This document shows, piece after piece, positions 8,927 to 17,872 of a stretch of DNA of 64,000 nt; positions within the stretch are counted from its first letter, which is position 1, and each line of letters starts with the position of its first letter. The notes under the pieces are model-generated. The model was not told the origin of the DNA. It was given only the letters and a program-made list of their open reading frames with translations, and did no database searches. The stretch comes from Phycicoccus sp. Soil802 (GTDB taxonomy: Bacteria; Actinomycetota; Actinomycetes; Actinomycetales; Dermatophilaceae): NCBI RefSeq assembly GCF_001429605.1, contig NZ_LMSS01000006.1, forward strand, positions 205,255-269,254, read 5' to 3'. Both the position numbers and the translations under genes were made by a program.

Positions 8927-11692
8927 GTGGCCGCACGCGAGGAAGCCGGACCGATTCTCAACGGCATCCCCAGCCAGCTCCCGGACATCGACCCCGAGGA
9001 GACCAAGGAGTGGCTCGACTCCCTCGACGGGGTGATCGAGGAGGGCGGTCGGCAGCGGGCGCGCTACGTGATGCTCAAGCTCCTGGAGCGGGCTCGGGAG
9101 ATGCAGGTCGGGGTGCCGTCGCTGACGGCCACCGACTACATCAACACCATCTCGCCGGAGCAGGAGCCGTGGTTCCCCGGTGACGAGGAGGTCGAGCGTC
9201 GCTACCGCGCCTACCTGCGCTGGAACGCCGCGGTCATGGTGCACCGCGCCCAGCGACCCGGCATCGGCGTCGGCGGCCACATCTCCACCTACGCCTCGGC
9301 GGCGACCCTCTACGAGGTCGGCTTCAACCACTTCTGGCGCGGCCAGGACCACCCGGGTGGCGGCGACCAGGTCTTCTTCCAGGGCCACGCCTCCCCCGGC
9401 ATGTACGCCCGGGCCTTCCTCGAGGGTCGCCTCACCGAGGACCAGCTCGACGGCTTCCGCCAGGAGAAGAGCCACATCGTCGCGGGCCAGCCGCTCGCCC
9501 TGCCGTCCTACCCGCACCCGCGGCTGATGCCGGACTTCTGGCAGTTCCCGACGGTGTCGATGGGCATCGGCCCGATGAACGCCATCTACCAGGCGCAGTT
9601 CAACAAGTACCTGCACAACCGTGGCGTCAAGGACACCAGCCAGCAGCACGTCTGGGCCTTCCTCGGCGACGGTGAGATGGACGAGCCCGAGTCGCGCGGC
9701 CTGCTGCAGCTCGCCGCGGGTGAGGAGCTCGACAACCTCACCTTCGTCGTCAACTGCAACCTGCAGCGGCTCGACGGCCCGGTCCGGGGCAACGGCAAGA
9801 TCGTCCAGGAGCTCGAGGCCTTCTTCCGCGGGGCCGGCTGGAACGTCATCAAGGTGGTCTGGGGCCGCGGCTGGGACCCGCTGCTCGCGCAGGACCGCGA
9901 TGGCGCCCTGGTGCACCTGATGAACACCACGAGCGACGGTGACTACCAGACCTTCCGCGCCAACGACGGCAAGTACGTCCGCGACTTCTTCTTCGGCCGC
10001 GACCCGCGGACCCGCGAGATGGTCAAGGACTGGTCCGACGAGGACATCTGGTGGAAGCTCAAGCGCGGTGGCCACGACTACCGCAAGGTCTTCGCCGCCT
10101 ACCAGGCCGCGATGAACCACACCGGACAGCCGACCGTCATCCTCGCCAAGACGATCAAGGGCTATGGCCTGGGCAGCCACTTCGCCGGCCGCAACGCGAC
10201 CCACCAGATGAAGAAGCTGACCCTCGACGATCTCAAGGGCCTGCGCGACAGCCTCAAGCTGCCGATCTCCGACGAGGTGCTCGAGCGCGACCCCTACGCC
10301 CCGCCCTACTTCCACCCCGGACCCGACGACCCGAGCATCCAGTACCTGCGCGAGCGGCGCGAGAAGCTCGGCGGGCCGATTCCGATCCGTCGGGTGCAGC
10401 ACGAGCCGCTCAAGCTGCCGGACCACTCGGCCTACGACATCGTCAAGAAGGGCACCGGCAAGCAGCAGGTCGCCACGACGATGGCGTTCGTGCGACTGCT
10501 CAAGGAGCTGATGCGCGACAAGGAGTTCGGCAAGCGCGTGGTGCCGATCATCCCCGACGAGGCCCGCACGTTCGGCATGGACTCGTTCTTCCCGACGATC
10601 AAGATCTACAACCCGCACGGCCAGAAGTACACCTCGGTCGACGCCGAGCTGATGCTGGCCTACAAGGAGGCGAAGGACGGCCAGATCCTGCACCTCGGCA
10701 TCAACGAGGCAGGGTCGCTGGCGGCGTTCACCGCGGCCGGCACGTCCTACGCGACGCACGGCCAGCCGATGGTCCCGATCTACGTCTTCTACTCGATGTT
10801 CGGGTTCCAGCGCACCGGCGACTCGATCTGGGCGGCCGCCGACCAGATGGCGCGCGGCTTCCTCATCGGGGCCACGGCGGGTCGCACGACCCTCACCGGT
10901 GAGGGGCTGCAGCACGCCGACGGCCACTCACCACTGCTGGCCGCGACCAACCCCGCGGTGGTGTCGTACGACCCGGCCTTCGCGTTCGAGATCGGCCACA
11001 TCATGGAGGACGGGCTGCGCCGGATGTACGGCGACGACCCCGAGAACGTCATCTACTACATGACGGTCTACAACGAGCCGATGAGCCAGCCGCAGGAGCC
11101 GGAGAACGTCGACCGCGAGGGCATCCTGCGCGGCATGCACCTCTTCGCCCCGGGCATCCCGGACGGTCTGCCGGACGACGCCCCCCGGGTGCAGCTGCTG
11201 GCGTCGGGTGTCGGTGTGCCGTGGGCCCTCGAAGCCCAGGACCTCCTGCGCAACGACTGGGGCGTCGTGGCCGACGTCTGGTCGGTCACGTCGTGGAGCG
11301 AGCTGCGCCGCGACGGGATGGCCTGCGACGAGCAGCGCTTCCTCCACCCGGACGGCGAGGCCCGCACTCCCTACGTCACCGAGCGGCTGCGGCACGCGCG
11401 CGGTCCGGTCATCGCGGTGTCGGACTACATGCGGCAGGTGCAGGACCAGATCCAGCCGTGGGTGCCGGGAGACTTCGCCTCGCTCGGCGCCGACGGGTTC
11501 GGGTTCTCCGACACCCGTCCGGCCGCGCGGCGCTTCTTCCACATCGACGGCCCCTCGGTCGCGGTGCGCGCGCTGCAGATGCTCGTCCAGCGCGGCGAGG
11601 TCGAGGGCGGGGTGGCTCGCGAGGCCGCCACGCGCTACCGCCTGCTCGACGTCACCGCCGGCACGTCCGGCAACGCCGGCGGCGAGAGCTGA
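8927..11692 (+). CDS. aceE: Pyruvate dehydrogenase E1 component, homodimeric type
   Basis: Thiamine-diphosphate enzyme that decarboxylates pyruvate and passes the acetyl group to E2 of the pyruvate dehydrogenase complex; 921 aa, the length of actinobacterial AceE. The N-terminus '[20 protein letters not shown]' and the stretch '[20 protein letters not shown]' are typical. The ThDP/Mg motif starts at '[12 protein letters not shown]', and the transketolase-like pyrimidine domain includes '[17 protein letters not shown]'. I chose the GTG at 8927 because GAAAGGA lies 9 nt upstream and homologues start there; the open frame extends back to 8831. It is monocistronic, with a strong hairpin behind it. 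Confidence 0.96.
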   Translation: MAAREEAGPILNGIPSQLPDIDPEETKEWLDSLDGVIEEGGRQRARYVMLKLLERAREMQVGVPSLTATDYINTISPEQEPWFPGDEEVERRYRAYLRWNAAVMVHRAQRPGIGVGGHISTYASAATLYEVGFNHFWRGQDHPGGGDQVFFQGHASPGMYARAFLEGRLTEDQLDGFRQEKSHIVAGQPLALPSYPHPRLMPDFWQFPTVSMGIGPMNAIYQAQFNKYLHNRGVKDTSQQHVWAFLGDGEMDEPESRGLLQLAAGEELDNLTFVVNCNLQRLDGPVRGNGKIVQELEAFFRGAGWNVIKVVWGRGWDPLLAQDRDGALVHLMNTTSDGDYQTFRANDGKYVRDFFFGRDPRTREMVKDWSDEDIWWKLKRGGHDYRKVFAAYQAAMNHTGQPTVILAKTIKGYGLGSHFAGRNATHQMKKLTLDDLKGLRDSLKLPISDEVLERDPYAPPYFHPGPDDPSIQYLRERREKLGGPIPIRRVQHEPLKLPDHSAYDIVKKGTGKQQVATTMAFVRLLKELMRDKEFGKRVVPIIPDEARTFGMDSFFPTIKIYNPHGQKYTSVDAELMLAYKEAKDGQILHLGINEAGSLAAFTAAGTSYATHGQPMVPIYVFYSMFGFQRTGDSIWAAADQMARGFLIGATAGRTTLTGEGLQHADGHSPLLAATNPAVVSYDPAFAFEIGHIMEDGLRRMYGDDPENVIYYMTVYNEPMSQPQEPENVDREGILRGMHLFAPGIPDGLPDDAPRVQLLASGVGVPWALEAQDLLRNDWGVVADVWSVTSWSELRRDGMACDEQRFLHPDGEARTPYVTERLRHARGPVIAVSDYMRQVQDQIQPWVPGDFASLGADGFGFSDTRPAARRFFHIDGPSVAVRALQMLVQRGEVEGGVAREAATRYRLLDVTAGTSGNAGGES

Positions 11693-11733
11693 CCTCTCGC
11701 GGTGCTGAACTAACGAAAGCCCTTGCACGACAA

Positions 11734-11769
11734 GGTATGCCGCCCGCTCGCCTGAGCGGGCGGCATACC
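11734..11769 (+). terminator. Perfect 16-bp hairpin after aceE carrying the GTATGCCG word
   Basis: Two perfect 16-nt arms (11734-11749 and 11754-11769) around a GCCT loop lie 42 nt after the aceE stop. The arm begins GGTATGCCGC. A nearly identical hairpin with one compensated base pair lies at 33875-33911, so this may be a dispersed repeat used as a terminator or RNA-stabilising element. Confidence 0.75.
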
Positions 11770-11840
11770 TGTCTGTTGGCGGGTCCGACTGTCGGTGGGT
11801 ACAGCTGTTGGTGGGTGAAAGCGTGGGGCAGGATGGTGCG

Positions 11841-12728
11841 GTGACCTCCCCCACCACACCCTCCCGTCCCGTCCGCGTCGCCGTCACCGGGTCCACCGGC
11901 AAGCTCGGCCGCACCGTCGTCGCCCACCTCGTCGAGCAGGGCTACGACGTCCTCGCGCTCGACCGGGTGCGGCCGGCCAGCCCCACGACCCCGTTCGTGG
12001 CCGTCGACCTCACCGACTACGGCCAGGTCGTCGAGGCGCTGTCAGGGGGTGTCGACGAGCACGCCGGTCCGGTGGACGCGGTGGTGCACCTGGCCGCGAT
12101 CCCCGCGCCGGGGCTGACCACCAACGCCGCGACCTTCGCGAACAACTCGGCCGCGACCTACAACGTCTTCGCCGCCGCCCGGGCCCTCCGGGTGCGCCGC
12201 GTCGTGTGGGCGTCGAGCGAGACGGTCCTCGGCCTGCCCTTCGACGCTCCCCCGCCCTATGTCCCCGTGGACGAGGAGTACCACCCCCGGCCGGAGTCGA
12301 CCTACTCGCTGAACAAGGCCCTCGAGGAGGAGATGGCCCGGCAGTTCTGCCGCTGGGACCCCGAGCTGGTGATGGTGGGACTGCGGTTCTCGAACGTCAT
12401 GGATCCCGAGGACTACGCAGCCTTCCCGTCGTTCGACGCTGATCCCTCCCTGCGCAAGTGGAACCTCTGGGGCTACATCGACGGCCGCGACGGAGCGCAG
12501 GCGGTGCGCCTCGGGCTCGAGCGGACCGAGCCGGGCTGCGAGGTCTTCGTGATCGCCAACGCCGACACCGTGATGAGCCGCTCGAGCGCAGACCTCGTGG
12601 CCGAGGTGTTCCCCGGGGTCGAGGTGCGCAAGGAGCTCGGCGAGCACGAGACGCTGCTGGGTATCGACAAGGCCCGCAGGCTGCTGGGCTACCCGCCGGC
12701 ACACTCATGGCGCGATCACGTGGGCTGA
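11841..12728 (+). CDS. NAD-dependent epimerase/dehydratase family protein
   Basis: Extended SDR-type enzyme, 295 aa from the GTG at 11841. The Rossmann motif is 'VTGSTGKLGRTVV', the catalytic Tyr-x3-Lys is in 'STYSLNKALEE' and the Ser is in 'VWASSETVLG'. The family acts on nucleotide sugars or related hydroxy-acids (uronate dehydrogenase is one possibility); the substrate cannot be told. AGGA at 11830-11833 is 7 nt from the chosen GTG; TTG 11808 and GTG 11811 or 11823 are alternatives. Convergent with the following glycerophosphodiesterase gene. Confidence 0.85.
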   Translation: MTSPTTPSRPVRVAVTGSTGKLGRTVVAHLVEQGYDVLALDRVRPASPTTPFVAVDLTDYGQVVEALSGGVDEHAGPVDAVVHLAAIPAPGLTTNAATFANNSAATYNVFAAARALRVRRVVWASSETVLGLPFDAPPPYVPVDEEYHPRPESTYSLNKALEEEMARQFCRWDPELVMVGLRFSNVMDPEDYAAFPSFDADPSLRKWNLWGYIDGRDGAQAVRLGLERTEPGCEVFVIANADTVMSRSSADLVAEVFPGVEVRKELGEHETLLGIDKARRLLGYPPAHSWRDHVG

Positions 12729-12746
12729 CCAGGAGGCCAGCCCACG
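12719..12746. terminator. Bidirectional terminator between convergent genes
   Basis: Perfect 9-bp inverted repeat (CGTGGGCTG / CAGCCCACG, 10-nt loop) that includes the epimerase stop codon and lies 14 nt from the stop of the opposing gene. No T-run. Confidence 0.55.
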
Positions 12747-12760
12747 CGTCGCCGGAGTTG

Positions 12761-13942
12761 TCAGTCGCGGCCGAGGAACTCCTTGCGGGCCGTGACGCAG
12801 ATGTCCGGCTGGTCGCAGAAGACGCCGTCGACACCGGTGCGCAGGAAGGCGACGACCTCGTCGATGGCCCGCCCGAAGTCGGCTGGGTTGGTGCCGACCC
12901 GGTAGTCGACCGGGAGGAAGGTGTTCTCGGCGCGGAACGTGTAGGGAGTCACCTTCAGTCCCGCCGCGTGGGCATCAGCCACGAGGCGGGTGGGGCTCCC
13001 CAGGGTCCCGTCCGCTCGCCGCGGGATGACCAACGACTTGTCCGGGCCGATGCCGTCGACCCAGCGGGAGACCGATGCCAGACCTGACGGCGTCATGAGG
13101 TCGCGGTAGGTGCGCGGGTCGTGGGCGACGACGAGGTCGTAGGGCGCACCAGCGGCACTGGTGAGGAAGACGGAGCTGGCGCGGTAGCGGTACTCCTCGC
13201 GGAGCGCGACCAGGTTGGTCAGCTCGAAGCTCTGCACCCACAACGGCGCGTTGGGCCGGTTGAGGTGGTGTCGGGAGACGGCGTCGATGAGGGCCCGCTC
13301 GGGGTTGAGCCCGGCCGCATGGAAGTACGTCGAGTGCTTGAGCTCCGGGATGATGCCGATCTCACGGCCGTACTCCTTGGACAGCCGCTCGCGCACGCGC
13401 AGCACCTCCTCGAAGGTCGGCACCTGGTACCTGCCGTCGTAGAGGGTGTTCTCCTGCCGGACAGCGGGGAGCCGCTCGACGGCGCGCAGCGTCTTGAGCT
13501 CGGCCAGCGTGAAGTCCTCGGTGAACCATCCCGTCGTGCTCACCCCGTCGAGGACCTTGGTCGTCCTGCGCGCGGCGAACTCCGGGTGGGCCGCGACATC
13601 CGTGGTCCCGGAGATCTCCGGCTCGTGGCGGTCGACGAGCACCCCGTCGCGGGTCATCACGAGGTCGGGCTCGATGTAGTCGGCCCCCATGGCGACGGCC
13701 AGCTCGTAGGCGGCGATGGTGTGCTCGGGCCGGTAGCCCGAGGCACCGCGGTGGGCCAGGACGAGCGGCGTGGTCGTGGTCCAGCGCTGCTCGGTGGCGG
13801 GCCGATCGGCGGCGTGGGCCGCGGCGTGGGCGGCGACCGCGCCGGGTGAGCTGGTGGCTCCCTGGGCGGTGCTGACCGCCACGGCGGTGGAGCCCACCAG
13901 GAGGAGTCCGGCGACGGCGAGGACGGGGAGGATTCTGGTCAT
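12761..13942 (-). CDS. Secreted glycerophosphodiester phosphodiesterase
   Basis: Hydrolyses glycerophosphodiesters to glycerol-3-phosphate and an alcohol; GlpQ-like, 393 aa, probably exported. The first ~29 residues form a signal peptide (basic start, hydrophobic stretch, then 'VAVSTAQGAT'). Active-site motifs are intact: 'LAHRGASGYRPEHT' (His-Arg), 'YIEPDLVMTRDG' (Glu-x-Asp, metal) and 'LVDRHEPEI' (second His). The C-terminal 'GVDGVFCDQPD' is the usual end of the barrel. The start ATG at 13942 fits the signal peptide; the frame stays open upstream across the divergent regulator but has no coding sense there. Confidence 0.93.
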   Translation of the reverse strand: MTRILPVLAVAGLLLVGSTAVAVSTAQGATSSPGAVAAHAAAHAADRPATEQRWTTTTPLVLAHRGASGYRPEHTIAAYELAVAMGADYIEPDLVMTRDGVLVDRHEPEISGTTDVAAHPEFAARRTTKVLDGVSTTGWFTEDFTLAELKTLRAVERLPAVRQENTLYDGRYQVPTFEEVLRVRERLSKEYGREIGIIPELKHSTYFHAAGLNPERALIDAVSRHHLNRPNAPLWVQSFELTNLVALREEYRYRASSVFLTSAAGAPYDLVVAHDPRTYRDLMTPSGLASVSRWVDGIGPDKSLVIPRRADGTLGSPTRLVADAHAAGLKVTPYTFRAENTFLPVDYRVGTNPADFGRAIDEVVAFLRTGVDGVFCDQPDICVTARKEFLGRD

Positions 13943-14040
13943 GCCCGCGACGCTAGGAAGCGCCGCGCGGCGGGGGGCGACCGCGCGGTGACGCGAGGGT
14001 GAAGGGGTGCCGAACTCTGACCAGCGACGCGGGGTGGGTT

Positions 14041-14079
14041 GTCGGCGGCATACAAATAGACTCCCCGTATGCCGCCGAC
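14041..14079 (+). promoter_or_regulatory. 13-bp perfect inverted repeat over the fasR start, with leaderless-type promoter
   Basis: Arms 14041-14053 and 14067-14079 are perfect reverse complements around a 13-nt A/T-richer spacer. The spacer holds TAGACT (14057-14062), a plausible -10 that would put the transcription start at about the ATG at 14069. No Shine-Dalgarno sequence precedes the ATG. The repeat could be an autoregulatory operator, or a hairpin masking the start codon; both arms contain the GTATGCCG word that is common in this genome. Confidence 0.55.
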
Positions 14080-15277
14080 TCGCGTCACCACCTCGGCCGC
14101 CACCCTGCAGCGGGTGGAGCGGTCCGCCGGCGAGCTGTCGTCGGCGGCGACGCGGCGGATGGAGTCGGCGCACGACTGGTACCGCGTGCTCTCGGCCGAG
14201 GACCGGTCGTGGGTCGGGCTGGTCGCGCAGGCCGGCATCGCGGCCTTCATCGCGTGGCTGCGCGAGGGCGGCGACCAGACCCCGGTCACGGCCGACGTCT
14301 TCGGCACGGCGCCCCGGGAGCTGACCCGGTCGATCACGCTGCGCCAGACCCTCGACCTGGTGCGCTCGGTCGTCGACGTGGTCGAGCAGGACGCCACCGC
14401 CCTCGCCGAGCCCGGCGAGGAGCAGGCCCTGCGCGAGTCGGTGCTGCGCTACTCCCGCGAGATCGCCTTCGCCGCCGCGGAGGTCTACGCGCACGCGGCC
14501 GAGGCCCGCGGTGCCTGGGACGCGCGGCTCGAGGGCCTCGTGGTCGACGCCGTGCTGCGTGGCGAGGCCGACGACTCGATGCAGTCCCGGGCCGCCGCGC
14601 TCGGGTGGGGCTCGACGACACGGGTCGCCGTGATCGCCGGCAGCACGCCCTCGGGTGGGTCGGAGGGCGTCGTCGACGGCCTGCGTCGTGCGGCCGAGCG
14701 GGTGGGAGTGGACACCCTGGCCGCGGTGCAGGGACGCCGGCTGGTCTGCATCTTCGGCAACGTCGACGACCCGCTGGCGGCGGCCCGTGCGGTCGCCGAC
14801 CACTTCGGCGACGGCCCGCTGGTGGTGGGGCCGACGGTGCCCCACCTGTTCGCTGCCGGGCGGTCAGCGCGGGCGGCACTGGCCGGCCAGTCGTGCGCAC
14901 ACGCGTGGCCCGGCGCCCCGCGGCCGGTCACGGCCGACGACCTCCTGGCCGAGCGGGTCCTGGTCGGCGACGCGCCCGCGCGTGCCCTCCTGCTCGACCG
15001 CATCTGGCACCCGCTGTCGTCCAGCAGCGGCGCCCTCCTCGAGACGGCCTCGGCCTACCTCGAGTCCGGCGGTGGCCTCGAGGGCACCGCCCGGGTCCTG
15101 TTCGTGCACCCGAACACGGTCCGCTACCGCCTGGGCAAGATCGCCGAGCTCACCGGCTACCAGCTGACCGACCCGCACGACGCCCACACCGCGCGCATCG
15201 CCCTCGCCCTCGGACGGCTCAGCCGCCCGGTCACACAGCGGGCCATCCCCTACACCGACCGACCCGCGCGTGGCTGA
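14069..15277 (+). CDS. fasR: PucR-family regulator of fatty acid synthesis (FasR-like)
   Basis: Transcription regulator, 402 aa. The C-terminal PucR-type helix-turn-helix is visible at 'ALLETASAYLESGGGLEGTA' followed by 'LFVHPNTVRYRLGKIAELTG'; the middle part has a GGDEF-like/CdaR-type region without recognisable catalytic residues. It sits directly upstream of fabD-fabH-acpP-fabF on the same strand, the position of FasR in Streptomyces coelicolor, where FasR activates that operon. The assignment therefore rests on family plus context. No Shine-Dalgarno is seen; the mRNA may be leaderless. Confidence 0.85.
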   Translation: MPPTRVTTSAATLQRVERSAGELSSAATRRMESAHDWYRVLSAEDRSWVGLVAQAGIAAFIAWLREGGDQTPVTADVFGTAPRELTRSITLRQTLDLVRSVVDVVEQDATALAEPGEEQALRESVLRYSREIAFAAAEVYAHAAEARGAWDARLEGLVVDAVLRGEADDSMQSRAAALGWGSTTRVAVIAGSTPSGGSEGVVDGLRRAAERVGVDTLAAVQGRRLVCIFGNVDDPLAAARAVADHFGDGPLVVGPTVPHLFAAGRSARAALAGQSCAHAWPGAPRPVTADDLLAERVLVGDAPARALLLDRIWHPLSSSSGALLETASAYLESGGGLEGTARVLFVHPNTVRYRLGKIAELTGYQLTDPHDAHTARIALALGRLSRPVTQRAIPYTDRPARG

Positions 15278-15322
15278 GACCCTGCTCACACGACGCCCAG
15301 CCGCGGGCGCCATTCCCTGCGG

Positions 15323-15345
15323 CTTTTGTAGACATCCTCCAAAAG
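15323..15345 (+). promoter_or_regulatory. Candidate FasR operator upstream of fabD
   Basis: CTTTTG (15323-15328) and CAAAAG (15340-15345) form a perfect 6-bp inverted repeat with an 11-nt spacer, an AT-rich patch in otherwise GC-rich sequence and 65 nt before the fabD start. Its place between fasR and the operon FasR controls elsewhere makes it the best operator candidate. Confidence 0.5.
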
Positions 15346-15409
15346 ACCCCGTCGATGTTCGTGCCAAACGGTCACGCGGGGGTCCCCGTCCGACCGCAAG
15401 GGTGGAGAC

Positions 15410-16378
15410 GTGATCGCAATCGTCTGCCCCGGACAGGGCTCCCAGACCCCCGGCTTCCTCGCGCCCTGGCTCGAGCTCCCGGCCTTCCGTGCGCGGCTCG
15501 AGTCGCTCTCCGACGTGGCAGGCCTCGACTTGGTCGCGCACGGCACGACGTCGGACGCCGAGACGATCAAGGACACCGCCGTGGCCCAGCCGCTCATCGT
15601 GGCGGCCGGCCTGGCCGCCGCTGCGGTGGTCCTGCCCGGTGGACCCACCGGCACGGTCGGCGTCACCGCCGGGCACTCGGTCGGCGAGATCACCGCCGCC
15701 GCCTTCGCGGGCGTGCTGTCCGACCACGACGCCATGGTGTTCGTCCGCGAGCGCGGCGCGGGCATGGCTGCCGCCAGCGCGCTGACCCCCACCGGCATGA
15801 GCGCGGTCCTCGGTGGCGACCCTGCCGAGGTGGCCGAGGCGCTGGCCCGGTACGGGCTCACCGCCGCCAACGCCAACGGCGCGGGCCAGACCGTCGCCGC
15901 CGGCACCCTCGAGCAGCTCGCGGCGTTCGCCGCCGACCCGCCGGCCAAGGCCAGGGTCATCCCGCTCCAGGTCGCCGGTGCGTTCCACACCTCGCACATG
16001 TCCCCGGCCGTGGAGGCCCTCGAGCGGCTGTCGGCCGACTTCGACGTCAGCGACCCGGGCGTGACGCTGCTGTCCAACGCCGACGGCCAGCCCGTCGCAG
16101 ACGGCGCCGACGCCCTGGCGCGTCTGGTCAAGCAGGTGAGCAGCCCGGTCCGCTGGGACCTGTGCATGCAGACCATGGTCGACCTCGGGGTCACCGCCAT
16201 GGTCGAGCTGGCCCCGGCCGGCACCCTCGTCGGGCTCGCCAAGCGGGCGATGCCCGGAGTTGCCACACTGGCAGTCAAGACGCCCGACGACCTCGAGGCG
16301 GCACAGCAGCTGGTTCGCGACCACGGCGGAGACCCCGCCGACGCAGGATCCCTCCCGACCGACGCGCAAGAGGCCTGA
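15410..16378 (+). CDS. fabD: Malonyl-CoA:ACP transacylase
   Basis: Transfers malonyl from CoA to acyl carrier protein, supplying the elongation substrate of type II fatty acid (and linked mycolate or polyketide-like) synthesis; 322 aa. Motifs: 'CPGQGSQTPG' near the N-terminus, the nucleophile in 'GHSVGE', and the catalytic His in 'VAGAFHTSHM'. The GTG start has GGTGGAG 2-8 nt upstream. First gene of fabD-fabH-acpP-fabF, with fabH starting 2 nt after its stop codon begins its last base pair. Confidence 0.96.
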   Translation: MIAIVCPGQGSQTPGFLAPWLELPAFRARLESLSDVAGLDLVAHGTTSDAETIKDTAVAQPLIVAAGLAAAAVVLPGGPTGTVGVTAGHSVGEITAAAFAGVLSDHDAMVFVRERGAGMAAASALTPTGMSAVLGGDPAEVAEALARYGLTAANANGAGQTVAAGTLEQLAAFAADPPAKARVIPLQVAGAFHTSHMSPAVEALERLSADFDVSDPGVTLLSNADGQPVADGADALARLVKQVSSPVRWDLCMQTMVDLGVTAMVELAPAGTLVGLAKRAMPGVATLAVKTPDDLEAAQQLVRDHGGDPADAGSLPTDAQEA

Positions 16379-16379
16379 C

Positions 16380-17399
16380 ATGAGCACACCAGCCCCCAAG
16401 GGCACCGGCTCCATCACCCCGTCCGACGGGGCCACCTACGCCCGCATCATGGGTGTCGGTGGCTACCGGCCCGAGCGCGTGGTGATGAACTCGGAGATCA
16501 TCGAGGCGATCGACTCCTCCGACGAGTGGATCCAGGAGCGCTCCGGCATCAAGAGCCGTCGCTTCGCCGCCAAGGACGAGTCCGTCGTCGACATGTCCGT
16601 CGAGGCCACCCGTGAGGCCCTCACCGCCTCGGGCCTCGAGGCCTCCGACGTCGACGCCGTCGTGGTCGCCACGGTCACGCACCCCTACCAGACGCCTGCC
16701 GCCGCACCGATCCTCGCCGACCGGCTGGGCATCCGCGGCGCGGCCTTCGACATCTCCGCCGCCTGCGCCGGCTACTGCCACGCGATCAGCCTGGCCAGCG
16801 ACATGGTCCGCGGTGGCAGTGCCCGACACGTGCTCGTGGTCGGGGTCGAGAAGCTGTCCGACTTCACCGACCCGACCGACCGCGGCTCGGCGTTCATCTT
16901 CGGCGACGGCGCGGGCGCGGCGGTCGTCGGCCCGTCCGACACCCCTGCCATCGGCCCCACGGTCTGGGGCTCCGACGGCTCGCAGTGGAAGACCATCTCG
17001 CAGCGCGACTCGTGGGTCGACGTGCGCGACGGCGACCTCGGCTGGCCGGCGATCGGCATGGCCGGTCAGTCCGTGTTCCGCTGGGCGGTCTGGGGCATGG
17101 CCCCAGTGGCCCAGAAGGCGCTCGACGCCGCCGGCGTGCGCGCCGAGGACCTCGACGCGTTCATCCCGCACCAGGCCAACATGCGGATCATCGACGCCAT
17201 GATCAAGCAGCTCAAGCTGCCCAGCGACATCGCGGTGGCCCGCGACATCGCCGAGACCGCGAACACCTCTGCGGCCTCGATCCCCCTCGCCACCGAGCGC
17301 ATGCTGCGTGAGGGCGAGGTGCCCCACGGTGGCCTGGCCCTGCAGATCGGGTTCGGCGCGGGCCTGGTCTACGCGGCCCAGGTCGTCGTCCTTCCCTGA
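16380..17399 (+). CDS. fabH: 3-oxoacyl-ACP synthase III
   Basis: Initiating condensing enzyme: joins acyl-CoA with malonyl-ACP. 339 aa. The catalytic triad is readable: Cys in 'DISAACAGYCHAI', His in 'FIPHQANMRI' and Asn in 'AETANTSAAS'. The start ATG at 16380 lies 2 nt after the fabD stop; a 40-residue upstream extension of the frame is only fabD shadow. In actinobacteria this enzyme sets the branched or straight-chain starter; which starter is used here cannot be read from the sequence. Confidence 0.96.
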   Translation: MSTPAPKGTGSITPSDGATYARIMGVGGYRPERVVMNSEIIEAIDSSDEWIQERSGIKSRRFAAKDESVVDMSVEATREALTASGLEASDVDAVVVATVTHPYQTPAAAPILADRLGIRGAAFDISAACAGYCHAISLASDMVRGGSARHVLVVGVEKLSDFTDPTDRGSAFIFGDGAGAAVVGPSDTPAIGPTVWGSDGSQWKTISQRDSWVDVRDGDLGWPAIGMAGQSVFRWAVWGMAPVAQKALDAAGVRAEDLDAFIPHQANMRIIDAMIKQLKLPSDIAVARDIAETANTSAASIPLATERMLREGEVPHGGLALQIGFGAGLVYAAQVVVLP

Positions 17400-17491
17400 A
17401 GACTCCCGTCGGCCCGCGGGTGAACCGGGCCACCGCAGTGACCACACCACGTGACGACCAACTGTCACACCAACAGAAGGAGCTGAGCCGG

Positions 17492-17740
17492 ATGGCGCAG
17501 AGCGAGCAGGAGATCCTCGAGGGTCTGGCCGAGATCGTCAACGAGGAGACCGGTCTGGACACCGAGTCGGTGCAGTCCGAGAAGTCCTTCACCGACGACC
17601 TCGACATCGACTCGCTGTCGATGATGACCATCGTCGTCAACGCCGAGGAGAAGTTCGGCGTGCGGATCCCCGACGACGAGGTCAAGAACCTCAAGACGGT
17701 CGGCGACGCCGTGTCCTTCATCGCCAAGAACCAGGGCTGA
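17492..17740 (+). CDS. acpP: Acyl carrier protein
   Basis: 82-aa acidic carrier protein of type II fatty acid synthesis. The phosphopantetheine attachment Ser is in 'DDLDIDSLSMMTIV'. The start ATG at 17492 is set by AAGGAG at 17477-17482 and by family length; the frame stays open 24 codons further upstream without family similarity. Lies between fabH and fabF as in Streptomyces. Confidence 0.96.
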   Translation: MAQSEQEILEGLAEIVNEETGLDTESVQSEKSFTDDLDIDSLSMMTIVVNAEEKFGVRIPDDEVKNLKTVGDAVSFIAKNQG

Positions 17741-17872
17741 GCCCAGCAGTTCCCCTGCGCGGGTGGCGGCCACGCGGCACACCACTGCCGGACAGTGACC
17801 CCGTCGCACCAGCCGCCACCCCGCACCGGCCACCAGCCGCACCGCACGACCGACGAAGGAGCAGACCCAGCC

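Noticed and set aside
8693..10927. 744-codon open frame opposite aceE
   Set aside because: It mirrors the codon pattern of aceE, has no family motif and no ribosome site. Similar antisense frames occur opposite most long GC-rich genes here and were all left out.
14069..15277. Purine-catabolism regulator reading of the PucR-family gene
   Set aside because: No purine genes nearby; direct linkage to fabD-fabH-acpP-fabF favours a FasR role.
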